From Thermoguttaceae bacterium (GTDB lineage Bacteria > Planctomycetota > Planctomycetia > Pirellulales > Thermoguttaceae), in NCBI GenBank assembly GCA_017939795.1, contig JAGBAA010000096.1:1-55345 (forward strand): a stretch of 55,345 nt of DNA, given 5' to 3'. This document shows positions 17,044-25,612 of this stretch, piece by piece. Within the stretch, counting starts at the first letter, position 1. The number at the start of each line of letters is the position of its first letter. The position numbers and the translations under genes were made by a program. The notes under the pieces were generated by a model. That model was given only the letters and a program-made list of their open reading frames with translations. It had not been told where the DNA came from and did not search any database.

Positions 17044-18546
17044 ATGATGGGTCCGATTTCAGTTTTGCTCCTCGCTCTGTTGGGTACGTTCCTTTTCGGA
17101 TTTTTGGCCTCGATGGTGTGGATCGCAGTGCGGCTTTGGCTGCGTCTGCCTGTTTTCCCGCCCCAGTCCCGTCTTCGACGGCTGCGGTGGAATGGAGAGA
17201 CTCTTCTTTTGATCTTTTTCAGCTTTCTGCTCATGCCTTCTCTCCTGACCGTGACCGTGAAGGAACTGACGGGAACGACGGCAGAGACTGTACTGCCGGA
17301 GAGTACGTTGGCGGTTTCTTCTGCTGAGGTGTGTCCTGCGGCGGAAGAAGATCCCGCGGCAAAGAGTCTGCCTGCTGAAACGAAAACGTCTCAAGGAACG
17401 GAAACGGCTGACGGAACGGAAACGGCTGACGGAACGGAAACGGCTGATGGAGCGGAAACGGCTGACGGAACGGAAACGGCTGACGGAGCGGAAACGGTTG
17501 ACGGAACGGAAACGGCTGACGGAGCGGAAACGGCTGACGGAACGGAAACGGCTGACGGAACGGAAACGGCTGACGGAACGGAAACGGCTGACGGAGCGGA
17601 AACGGCTGACGGAACGGAAACGGCTGACGGAACGGAAACGGCTGACGGAACGGAAACGGCTGACGGAACGGAAACGGCTGACGGAGCGGAAACGGCTGAC
17701 GGAGCGGAAACGGCTGACGGAGCGAAAACGGCTGACGGGTCGGAGACTGCACCCGGGATAGAGAATGAAAAGAGATCGCACCATGTGGTCTTTGAGTACC
17801 TTTCCGGAGATCCGTCGCCGGAGAAGTACATATTTTTGTTCCTCTACGTCGTTTTTCTTGGTCCTTTTTTCGAGGAGTTCCTTTTTCGCTTCATTCTGCA
17901 GGGGTGGCTGGATTCACGGGAACGCGAGCGTTTCGGAATGCGGCGTTTTCGGAATCGTTTTACCGGGAGGGCTGTGCGAAAGTTGGGAACCTCCGATCCA
18001 AATGCAGACGGACTCCGGAGATCGTTGATCCGGCATCGGACGAACTGCTGCGGGTGGCGGAGCCTGATTTTGGCGGCGTTTATCTTCGCATTCCTGCATT
18101 TCCACAGCGCGACAGATACGTATCCGTCCAGGTCTCTGCTTCAGATCCAGTTTTTTTGCACTGCGGTTTCGTACGTGCTGATCCTGCTTGGCGGTTTTTC
18201 GATCCTCCATTTTCGCGATGGTTTCTCTCTGCGTGAAATGGGACTGGATCTTTCGCATTGGAAGACGGATCTGCGTCTTGGAGCATTTCTGTTCTTCTGT
18301 ACGGCCCCGCTCTCCTACCTGTGCCAGTTTTTGCTTGCGGAGCCTCTGAATGGGATCTGTGCGCCGGATTTCATTTCACTCATTCCGCTTGCGCTGGGAT
18401 TTGGCTTCCTCTACATGCGGACACGCCGACTGCTTCCGGGATTTACCGCACACGCACTGTTTAACGGATTTTCGTTCACGGCATTCATTCTCAGCTCAAA
18501 GATGGAGCTGGAGTTTGGGATGATGCTGGTCTCGCTCTTGCCGTAA
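17044..18546 (+). CDS. CPBP-family (CAAX/Abi-type) intramembrane protease with a 120-residue TETADG repeat
   Basis: 500-residue polytopic membrane protein. After two N-terminal helices there is a hydrophilic segment with 20 hexapeptide units (TETADG, AETADG), then the CPBP protease core. The family motifs are all present: motif 1 FFEEFLFR with paired Glu E277/E278 and Arg R282, motif 2 AFIFAFLHF with the active-site His, and motif 3 LLPGFTAHALFNGF with the His and Asn. CPBP proteases cleave within or near the membrane; bacterial members act in bacteriocin immunity or processing. A basic segment rich in Arg separates motifs 1 and 2. The repeat is likely an extracytoplasmic acidic linker of variable length. 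Target unknown. Confidence 0.85.
   Translation: MMGPISVLLLALLGTFLFGFLASMVWIAVRLWLRLPVFPPQSRLRRLRWNGETLLLIFFSFLLMPSLLTVTVKELTGTTAETVLPESTLAVSSAEVCPAAEEDPAAKSLPAETKTSQGTETADGTETADGTETADGAETADGTETADGAETVDGTETADGAETADGTETADGTETADGTETADGAETADGTETADGTETADGTETADGTETADGAETADGAETADGAKTADGSETAPGIENEKRSHHVVFEYLSGDPSPEKYIFLFLYVVFLGPFFEEFLFRFILQGWLDSRERERFGMRRFRNRFTGRAVRKLGTSDPNADGLRRSLIRHRTNCCGWRSLILAAFIFAFLHFHSATDTYPSRSLLQIQFFCTAVSYVLILLGGFSILHFRDGFSLREMGLDLSHWKTDLRLGAFLFFCTAPLSYLCQFLLAEPLNGICAPDFISLIPLALGFGFLYMRTRRLLPGFTAHALFNGFSFTAFILSSKMELEFGMMLVSLLP
17398..17757 (+). repeat. 18-bp tandem repeat, 20 units, in-frame (TETADG)
   Basis: Twenty consecutive 18-bp units (ACGGAAACGGCTGACGGA and single-base variants) in the CPBP protease gene. 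Variants are chiefly ACG/GCG (Thr/Ala) at the first codon, one GTT (Val) in unit 6, and diverged last units. The array has no stop codon in most other frames, which is why long spurious open frames exist on both strands. Confidence 0.97.
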
Positions 18547-18680
18547 ATGCCTGATTTTGTCCGATTCCGCCCGACCTGTCCGCGTTCGACCAATGCCCGA
18601 TCTTGCTGATCCGCAAGTCTTTCGGTCCATCCGTTTCGTGTTCGTCAGGAACTGCGGTCCGGGCCGGTTCGTGTTTGGGC

Positions 18681-18768
18681 CGGTGATGTATCGGTGATGT
18701 GCCGGTGATGTGCCGGTGATGTATCGGTGATGTATCGGTGATGTATCGGTGATGTATCGGTGATGTAT
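18681..18768 (+). repeat. 11-bp intergenic tandem repeat, 8 copies
   Basis: Eight direct copies of CGGTGATGTAT (units 2 and 3 end in GC instead of AT) lie in the 431-bp gap between the CPBP protease and the MMPL transporter. The period is close to one DNA turn, so all copies face the same side of the helix. Nothing else was found in this gap apart from an AT-rich stretch at 18910-18945 that may hold the promoter of the next gene. Confidence 0.9.
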
Positions 18769-18977
18769 CGGATGGATCTTTTCTTTTGATCCTTTGGAGT
18801 GGATCCTGGGGGACAGTCGAAGGATAATTTGGCCGAAGGAACCGTTTTTTTCGGCTTTCTCGTAAAATCGACCTTGCGTCAAAATTCAAAACCGGATATG
18901 ATGCTGTCTGAATATTTTTTATTTTGCGGAATTTTAAATTTCCGATGAATGAAGATCAACCCTAAGGACCCGGTTCC

Positions 18978-21900
18978 GTGACAGAATTTCAGGCCAATCC
19001 GTCGAAGAAAAAAAATAAAGAGCATTCCCTCCTGACCAGACCTGCGGCGGGACTCATTCATTTTGTTTTAAAATATCATCTGCTGGTTTTGCTTCTGCTG
19101 GTCGGATTCGCAGCATGGGCCGGGCTTTATTCGCAGGAAAATCTGAGATTCAAGAATCGTCGGATCGATCTGATCAATCCGAACAGTGAATGGAACCAGT
19201 ACTGGCTGGAGTACGTGGAAAAATTCGGCAGTGAAGACGACCTGATCATTGTCGTGGACGGAGATTCTCCCGAAAAAATCATCGCGGCAGTGAATCAGAC
19301 TGCATCTGAGATCGAAAAGAAACCGGAACTTTACCATTCGCTTTTCTATCAGTTTGACGATTCCGCGCTGCTTTCCAAGGCACTTTATTTTGCGTCGGAT
19401 GAAGAACTTCAGGATCTGAATCTTTTCCTCATGAGTCATCGCGAGGTTTTTGAAGGAAAATGGGACTCGCTGAATGTGGACCGGATCTTTCCGAAAACGT
19501 TCATGCCTCTGGCCATGGAGCCGGATCAGATCCCGCCCCGGATGGAAGCCAATCTGCGTCAGGCTCTGGAACGGATGGTCTTCAGTCTGGAAAATGCACT
19601 GGGAGAAGAGTACCGATTCGTGTCGCCGTTTCCCGCGATCGATTTTTCCCGAGGAGAAAATCAGGATCGGCTCCCCTCTCTTTCCGGTTCCTCAAAAAGT
19701 TCCATGGACCGTACTGCCGACGCTGTCCGTACTGCCGACGCTGTCCGTACAGTACCGGCTCATACGGTTTCCGCTCATTCGCAGTCTTTGACCGCAGTGC
19801 AGCCGATCCCGCCGGTTCCGTTTCTTGATGATTCGGAACTGGATGATGCGATCGCAGAAAGCCGCTATCCGGTTCCTGACCTTGCGTCTCCAGCATCCCC
19901 ATCGGCTCCCGCATCGGTTTCGGCGGAATTCTACCCGCTTGGGAACTATGCGGCATTCTATCCGCCTGCGCTGGATCAGTCCGGAATGCAGGATTCGGCA
20001 AATCCCTATTTTGCGCAGGTCTCCCGGAATGTCCCGCCGTCCGGCAGTCTGGATGGAGCTTCCGCTTTTTCGCCGGAGCTTTCCGCAGGCGTTCCTCCGC
20101 TCCAGACGGTTTCCGTTCAGCCGCAGTACGGCAGTGCAGTGTCTTCGGATTCGTTCGGGAAGGTTTCCGGAGAAATGACGGTCGGTTCTGTCGTTCAGAG
20201 TGCGGAAACGGGAAATGAACTCGCCGTCAGTCCGAATCTCCTGCTCGAAATGAAGCCGGGATCGCATATTCACTACACGTGGCTCACTCCCAACAAAACG
20301 GCCGTCATGATGGTGAAGATGGTCGAAGAAGAGAATGAAGATTTTGCCCGCGGAACGGTCGGGATCGAGACATTGCGCGGGATCCTGCGTGATGTGCAGG
20401 CAAACCATCCGGGCACGACGCTGAAACTGACCGGTCTTCCCGTGATGGAAAATGACGAAATGCGTTCGAGCCAGGGATCCATGAGTCTGGCGACGTGGCT
20501 TTCGATCCTTGGAGTCGCGCTCCTCTATATTTACTTCTTCCGGGAACTGCGCCGTCCGCTCCTTGCGCTCCTCGCTCTTTTCGTCGGAATGGGGTGGAGC
20601 ATGGCGTACATTTGCCTGTTTGTCGGTCACCTGAATATTTTGAGCATTTCGTTTGCCGTCATTCTGATCGGCTTGGGGATCGATTTTGGGATCCACTACA
20701 CGTCGCGCTATCTCCAGTGCCGCAGTGAAGGCGACGATACGAAAAATGCTCTGGTCCGTGCCGGCCGAGAGATCGGTCCCGGGATCCTGACGGGGGCACT
20801 CACGACGTCCGCCGCATTTTTCATGGCGGGAATGACGGAATTCACCGGGATTGCGGAACTCGGCATCATCGCAGGAGGCGGAGTCCTCTGCTGCTGCGCC
20901 GCCGCACTGACGGTCCTGCCGATCTTCCTTTTCCTGATGGATCGCAATCGGGCACAGGGAAAGATCCCGAAGCCGCGAACTCTTGGAAATTTCCAGCTGC
21001 ATCCCGGAGTCACTTTTGCGCTGAGCGTTTTGGTCGTTGGTGCACTTGCCGGCGGTTTGCCGAGGCTCTACTACGACTACAATCTGCTCAATCTCCAGCC
21101 GGAAGGTTTGGAAAGTGTCGAGCTGGAAATGCGTCTGATCGAAGAAAGCAAACAGAGTGTCTGGTTTGCGCTTTCCATGTCGGATGATCCGGAAGTCCTT
21201 CGGAAACGGATCGAGGAATTTGAGAAACTGGAAAGTGTCGATCATGTGGAGCAGATCGTGACGCTGATCTCGGATGAAAATCCGCTCGTTCGGCAGATCC
21301 ATGATGTGCTGCTTCAGACGCCGACGAATGTGGAACGTCCCTACCTGACGAAGGAGGATGCCCGGAAACTTTACCGGTGCCTTGAAACGGCACGGCAGTG
21401 TCTGATGGGAAAAGAAGAATTTGCGCAGTACTATCAGCGGATCGAAGTACTTCAGGCGCAGCTTTGCGAAATGAAGCTGACGGACTATTTCCGGCGCATG
21501 ACGCAGTACCAGGAATCTCTGGCGCATGATCTGCTTGCGAAGTTCAATGCGCTTGAGAAAATGTCTTCGCCGGAACCGCCGTCTCTTGCCGACCTGCCGA
21601 AATCCTACGTCGATCGAATGTATGCGGAGGACGGAACGTATCTTTTGAAGATCTACGGAAAAGGCGACCTGTGGGATATGGCGAATCTGGAGAAATTCGT
21701 GAAGGATGTGCGTTCGGTGGATCCGAAAGTCACGGGCAATCCGCTCCAGACGTACGAGTGCTCGCTCCAGATGAAAAAAGGCTACCAGGATGCGGCCGTT
21801 TACGCGCTGGCTGTCGTTTTCCTGCTCCTGATGCTGGATCTTCGGAAACTTTCGGACACGATCCTGGTCATGTGTCCGGTCTTCATCGGATTGATGTGTA

Positions 21901-22583
21901 CTTTCGGCATCATGGGGTACCTGGATGTTCCGCTCAACGCAGCGAACATGATCGTGCTGCCGCTGCTTCTTGGGATCGGGATCGATGACGGCGTCCACAT
22001 CATTCATGATTTCCGGAAATCACAGCACGGCGGTCTTTTCCGCATCGCACCGTCTACGTCGATGAGCATCATCCTGACGTCGCTGACGACGATCCTGAGC
22101 TTTGGGACCCTGATGCTCGCACAGCATCGCGGACTTCAGAGTCTGGGGATGGTTTTGGCGATCGGAACTGCGAGCTGCTGGCTCTCTTCGCTTCTGATCC
22201 TGCCGGCGATCCTGAATGTTTTCTGCCGCCGGCCGGTTTCTTCGGAAGAAGAGATGCGGCATCCGATGACGGATGAAAGAACGGTGTGTACGGCGTGTTC
22301 TTTGGAAGACGGCACTCATGGGCCGGTCCGTTCTCTGGAGCGTTTCTCCGTTTCCGATCCGGAATATTCCCCGGTCCGCATACCGGAGAGCGGGAGACTG
22401 AAGGACAGGGCGGCAAACATGGAGATTCTGAATGAAAATGTGCAGCTTCACAGCGAGGAAGAAGTTTCAGCCGCCTGGGGATGCCATTTTGATGATGGAG
22501 AACGTTTTCAGAATCGGCGGGTCACGTGCTATACGTGGGACGTAAACGGCGAGATCGTGAATTCTGCAGGAAAAGCCGCATGA
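18978..22583 (+). CDS. MMPL/RND-superfamily lipid exporter (HpnN-like)
   Basis: 1201-residue polytopic membrane protein of the MMPL/HpnN type, which moves lipids or lipid-like molecules across the inner membrane using the proton gradient. The N-terminal helix (FVLKYHLLVLLLLVGFAAW) precedes a large periplasmic domain. Two five-helix bundles follow, with the motifs VILIGLGIDFGIHYTSRY and LPLLLGIGIDDGVHIIHDF; these paired GIDFGIH/GIDDGVH motifs carry the transport Asp residues. A Ser/Pro-rich insertion of about 170 residues (around 230-400) splits the first periplasmic domain and contains an 18-bp repeat. A hydrophilic C-terminal tail of about 110 residues is atypical. The start is GTG at 18978 with AAGGA 9 bases upstream. 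The last 4 bases overlap the acyltransferase start. Confidence 0.87.
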   Translation: MTEFQANPSKKKNKEHSLLTRPAAGLIHFVLKYHLLVLLLLVGFAAWAGLYSQENLRFKNRRIDLINPNSEWNQYWLEYVEKFGSEDDLIIVVDGDSPEKIIAAVNQTASEIEKKPELYHSLFYQFDDSALLSKALYFASDEELQDLNLFLMSHREVFEGKWDSLNVDRIFPKTFMPLAMEPDQIPPRMEANLRQALERMVFSLENALGEEYRFVSPFPAIDFSRGENQDRLPSLSGSSKSSMDRTADAVRTADAVRTVPAHTVSAHSQSLTAVQPIPPVPFLDDSELDDAIAESRYPVPDLASPASPSAPASVSAEFYPLGNYAAFYPPALDQSGMQDSANPYFAQVSRNVPPSGSLDGASAFSPELSAGVPPLQTVSVQPQYGSAVSSDSFGKVSGEMTVGSVVQSAETGNELAVSPNLLLEMKPGSHIHYTWLTPNKTAVMMVKMVEEENEDFARGTVGIETLRGILRDVQANHPGTTLKLTGLPVMENDEMRSSQGSMSLATWLSILGVALLYIYFFRELRRPLLALLALFVGMGWSMAYICLFVGHLNILSISFAVILIGLGIDFGIHYTSRYLQCRSEGDDTKNALVRAGREIGPGILTGALTTSAAFFMAGMTEFTGIAELGIIAGGGVLCCCAAALTVLPIFLFLMDRNRAQGKIPKPRTLGNFQLHPGVTFALSVLVVGALAGGLPRLYYDYNLLNLQPEGLESVELEMRLIEESKQSVWFALSMSDDPEVLRKRIEEFEKLESVDHVEQIVTLISDENPLVRQIHDVLLQTPTNVERPYLTKEDARKLYRCLETARQCLMGKEEFAQYYQRIEVLQAQLCEMKLTDYFRRMTQYQESLAHDLLAKFNALEKMSSPEPPSLADLPKSYVDRMYAEDGTYLLKIYGKGDLWDMANLEKFVKDVRSVDPKVTGNPLQTYECSLQMKKGYQDAAVYALAVVFLLLMLDLRKLSDTILVMCPVFIGLMCTFGIMGYLDVPLNAANMIVLPLLLGIGIDDGVHIIHDFRKSQHGGLFRIAPSTSMSIILTSLTTILSFGTLMLAQHRGLQSLGMVLAIGTASCWLSSLLILPAILNVFCRRPVSSEEEMRHPMTDERTVCTACSLEDGTHGPVRSLERFSVSDPEYSPVRIPESGRLKDRAANMEILNENVQLHSEEEVSAAWGCHFDDGERFQNRRVTCYTWDVNGEIVNSAGKAA

Positions 22584-24094
22584 TTCCTTTTGAGGATTTC
22601 CTTTTTTTTGATTCCGAAGTGCATGGGATCCCGGCAGACGCCATGACTCTCTGCCGATTTTCCGGTCGATTGGACCGAGAGCGTCTGGAAAAGGCGATCC
22701 ATGAGACTGCTGAACGTTCGCAGATCGGAGAACACTGCGCGGTCTGCCGACGGAACGGGACGCTGGACTGGTCTGAAAAGGAAATTCCTGTCGGGATCCG
22801 GTATTTTCACGGGGCACCGACTCCGGAGACGCTCCCGGATTCGGCGATTTCCATTACTCGGGAATCTGGCCTTCGATTCTGGATCTACGATGAACCGGAA
22901 GAGGACCGATTTCAGCTTTGGTTTCAGTTCCATCATTTGACGACGGACGCTCTCGGTTCTTTTCTGTTTCTGGATGAAATTTTTGAACGCTATGCGGGTC
23001 TTGCGGTTTCTCATGCGGATGTGCCGGACGGAAATGGGATCGCGGCGGCATTGCGTCCTGAATTTTCCGGTATTCTGCGCAAAACGGTCTGGAAACAGCT
23101 GAGGACGGCATTGGGATCTTTGCTGTGCTGTAGGAGATTTGCGCCGGCGATGCCTCTTGAATTGCGGGAAAATGCTGCGAATGGGAAAACGCAGATCCCC
23201 GGTCTGATCTCGTTCAGGAATGTTTCTGATGCGGGGGCGGAAACGGAACTCCCCGTGCTTTTCCATGCGTTTTCCCGGCAGGAGACCCAGGAATTTCTTG
23301 GAGCCGCCCGTGCGGAAGGCGTTTCTTTGAATGATCTGCTGCTGGCGTCTGTCTTTCGTGCCGCTTGGCGTCTTCAGGAAAAATTCCCCCAAAAGACCAA
23401 GCGGAAAGCCGTCCAGATCGCGATTCCCGTCAGTCTTCGGAAACCGTCGCAGAATTTTCCGCTTCGCAATCTCGTGAGTGTCGTTTTTCTGACAGAAAAT
23501 TTGCGGAATTGGCGGTCCAGATATTTTCATTCCGGGACCGTTAGCAGAAATGCGAAAAATGTGTCGGAAACAGAACAGAGCCTCCGTTTTCTTCATGAGA
23601 TCCGCGGGCAAATGCTTCGGTCTCATGCCGAGAAGCGGGCGGAGCTCCTTCTTTTGGAGCTGAAGTGGCTCTGCGCTCTGCGTTTCGGGGGCGATCATCG
23701 ATGGGGAATGAAGTGGTTTCTGCGCCGGAAAACGCCGCTCGCGACGCTGGTTTTTTCAAATCTCGGCGTCCTTTTTCGAGATTCACGACTTCCCAGAACG
23801 GAGGACGGCAGGCTTTGTGTCGGGAACCTGACGCTGGAGGAGATCCGGCTGGCGTCGCCCCGGACCGTTGACGCGGCACTCACGATCGCTCTGGGAACGT
23901 ATGCCGGCCGGATGACGTTTGGGATCAACCACGACCCCAAACGTCTGACGGATGAGAGCGTGCGCCTTTTTGAGCATTTTCTGATCGGCGAAATTCAAAG
24001 AGTCCGCCGGTTCGGTGAAGTATCCGGTGAAGTATCCGGTGAAGTATCCGGTGAAGTATCCGGTGAAGTATCCGGCAGGACAGAAGGAGATTGA
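22580..24094 (+). CDS. Condensation-fold acyltransferase (WS/DGAT or PapA-like)
   Basis: 504-residue CoA-dependent acyltransferase of the chloramphenicol-acetyltransferase/condensation fold. The catalytic HHxxxD motif is HHLTTDALGS (H118, H119, D123), preceded by RFQLWFQF. The central part reads LNDLLLASVFRAAWRL followed by IAIPVSLRKPSQNFPLRNLV, which parallels the N-D-V-L-A and V-P-V-S-x-R segments of wax-ester synthases and Pap proteins. The start at 22580 lies inside the MMPL stop (ATGA), so the two products are translationally coupled. The C terminus ends in five GEVS units encoded by a 12-bp repeat. Substrates are unknown; the coupling suggests an ester lipid handed to the MMPL exporter. 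Confidence 0.75.
   Translation: MIPFEDFLFFDSEVHGIPADAMTLCRFSGRLDRERLEKAIHETAERSQIGEHCAVCRRNGTLDWSEKEIPVGIRYFHGAPTPETLPDSAISITRESGLRFWIYDEPEEDRFQLWFQFHHLTTDALGSFLFLDEIFERYAGLAVSHADVPDGNGIAAALRPEFSGILRKTVWKQLRTALGSLLCCRRFAPAMPLELRENAANGKTQIPGLISFRNVSDAGAETELPVLFHAFSRQETQEFLGAARAEGVSLNDLLLASVFRAAWRLQEKFPQKTKRKAVQIAIPVSLRKPSQNFPLRNLVSVVFLTENLRNWRSRYFHSGTVSRNAKNVSETEQSLRFLHEIRGQMLRSHAEKRAELLLLELKWLCALRFGGDHRWGMKWFLRRKTPLATLVFSNLGVLFRDSRLPRTEDGRLCVGNLTLEEIRLASPRTVDAALTIALGTYAGRMTFGINHDPKRLTDESVRLFEHFLIGEIQRVRRFGEVSGEVSGEVSGEVSGEVSGRTEGD
24014..24073 (+). repeat. 12-bp tandem repeat, 5 copies, at the acyltransferase C terminus
   Basis: Five perfect copies of GGTGAAGTATCC encode (GEVS)5 just before the stop. 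The core CGGTGAAGTATC resembles the 11-bp intergenic unit CGGTGATGTAT at 18681-18768. Confidence 0.95.
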
Positions 24095-24103
24095 GGAACG
24101 GGC

Positions 24104-25423
24104 ATGGGAGACTATCCGCTTTTGGATTCGCATTTGGATCGGGAACTGCAGACCGGCTATTCTGCAGGAGAATTGACTCTGGAACCGATCGCGGAACTGC
24201 TTGCGAGACTCGGATGTCCGCAGAAACGTTTTCCTGCCGTGCACATTACGGGAACGAAAGGAAAAGGGAGTACTGCGGCGATGCTCGCGGCGGTGCTCCA
24301 GGAAGCGGGCCTGCGGGTTGGAGTCTACGCTTCGCCGCACATTCTCGCGCTTGAGGAACGGATCCGGATCAATGGCGGGTTCATTCCGAAAATGCGTCTG
24401 GCGGAGATTTTGGAAGAGAAGATCCGCCCGATCGTGGAAACGATGGAAAAAGAGGGCTGGACGTTCAGTTTTTTTGAGCTTCTGACGGCCGCAGCGTTTG
24501 CGTATTTCGCGGAAGAAAAGGTCGATTGTGCGGTCCTTGAATCCGGAATGGGAGGCCGAACGGATGCCGTGACGGTCTGTGAGCCGATCTTGACCGTCAT
24601 TTCAAATATCGCGCTGGATCATACGCACCAGCTTGGCGAAACGCTGGAAGAGATCGCGTCGGAAAAAGCCGGGATCCTTAAGCCGAACGTCCCTCTGGTC
24701 GTGGGAGCCATGCCGGCAGAAGTCCGCGAAAAAGTTTACCCGGTGATCCATGGCATCGCGCAGACGCTTCATGTTCCGGAATCGTGGGCCGGACTTCATT
24801 TTCCGGATGCCGTTCTGCCGTTTCTGGAAGTGCGGATGGCGGGAGAGCATCAGCGTATGAATGCGGCCTGCGTTGGGCAGGCGGTTCGGATCCTGGGAGT
24901 CCTCGCACCGGAATGGAAGATCGAAATGCCGCATCTTTGGGAAGGTCTGAAGAAGGCGCATCTTCCCGGTCGGCTTGAGATCGTGTCTCGTGAACCGCTC
25001 ACGATCCTGGACGCAGCTCATACTCCGGAGTCGATGGCGTTTGCGGTCCAGTGGCTCCTGGAAAATTTTCAGGAAATGCCGAAAGAGATCCTTTTTGCTG
25101 CTTCCCGGGACAAAAACTGGCGGAAAATGCTGGAGATACTCGGTTCGCTCAACCCCAAACGGATCATTTTGACGGAATTCACGCGGGACCGGTGTGTCTC
25201 TGCCGAGGAAATGGAGACGTTTTTAAAGGAGCGTGTTCCGGAAGTCTGCGTGGAGCGGGAAACGGTGCCGCAGGTGGCGGCGGAACGGATCCTGAGCCTC
25301 AGAAAATGGCGGGATCCCGAGGCGGCAGGAGGCGGGAACGGAAACGGAGAGACTCCGAATCTGGTTTTCGTGACGGGATCTTTTTTCCTTTTGCGTGAGA
25401 TCTACGGACTTTTCCGCGCGTAA
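24104..25423 (+). CDS. folC: Folylpolyglutamate synthase / dihydrofolate synthase
   Basis: 439-residue Mur-ligase-family enzyme that adds glutamate to dihydropteroate or tetrahydrofolate with ATP. The P-loop GTKGKGS (about residues 48-54), the SPH motif after strand YA, the LESGMGGRTDA segment and the ISNIALDHTHQLG motif are all in the expected order; the C-terminal domain carries ILDAAHTPESM. Length matches the family (420-440). It starts 9 bp after the acyltransferase stop with AAGGAG and GAGGAA upstream of the ATG, so it is probably in the same operon as the MMPL exporter, though with no obvious functional link. Confidence 0.95.
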   Translation: MGDYPLLDSHLDRELQTGYSAGELTLEPIAELLARLGCPQKRFPAVHITGTKGKGSTAAMLAAVLQEAGLRVGVYASPHILALEERIRINGGFIPKMRLAEILEEKIRPIVETMEKEGWTFSFFELLTAAAFAYFAEEKVDCAVLESGMGGRTDAVTVCEPILTVISNIALDHTHQLGETLEEIASEKAGILKPNVPLVVGAMPAEVREKVYPVIHGIAQTLHVPESWAGLHFPDAVLPFLEVRMAGEHQRMNAACVGQAVRILGVLAPEWKIEMPHLWEGLKKAHLPGRLEIVSREPLTILDAAHTPESMAFAVQWLLENFQEMPKEILFAASRDKNWRKMLEILGSLNPKRIILTEFTRDRCVSAEEMETFLKERVPEVCVERETVPQVAAERILSLRKWRDPEAAGGGNGNGETPNLVFVTGSFFLLREIYGLFRA

Positions 25424-25467
25424 AATGAAGTAAAGCGAGGATTTTTCGCAAAATTTGTCCGGCCCTA

Positions 25468-25495
25468 TTGCCAAAACGCAAGAAACTGGTAAAAT
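25468..25495 (+). promoter_or_regulatory. Sigma-70 promoter of gpmI
   Basis: TTGCCA (25468-25473) and TAAAAT (25490-25495) with a 16-bp spacer. The leader to the ATG at 25613 is about 110 nt. Confidence 0.65.
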
Positions 25496-25612
25496 AGAGG
25501 CAGTGAATTTTTAATTTTGGAATTCCTGCGGCCTCCTGTCGTCTCATCCAGTTCCGACGGAGACCGCCAGAATCGGATTTTTTTGGAACTAACGCAGATC
25601 CAGGAGAAAAAA

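Noticed and set aside
17059..17831. Long open frames on both strands across the TETADG array
   Set aside because: An 18-bp repeat without stops opens several frames; only the frame with CPBP motifs on both sides is real.
18681..18768. CRISPR array
   Set aside because: The 11-bp units are contiguous with no spacers and no cas genes are nearby.
18491..18889. Minus-strand open frames over the 11-bp repeat
   Set aside because: Their peptide is only the translated 11-bp repeat, with no ribosome binding site or domain.
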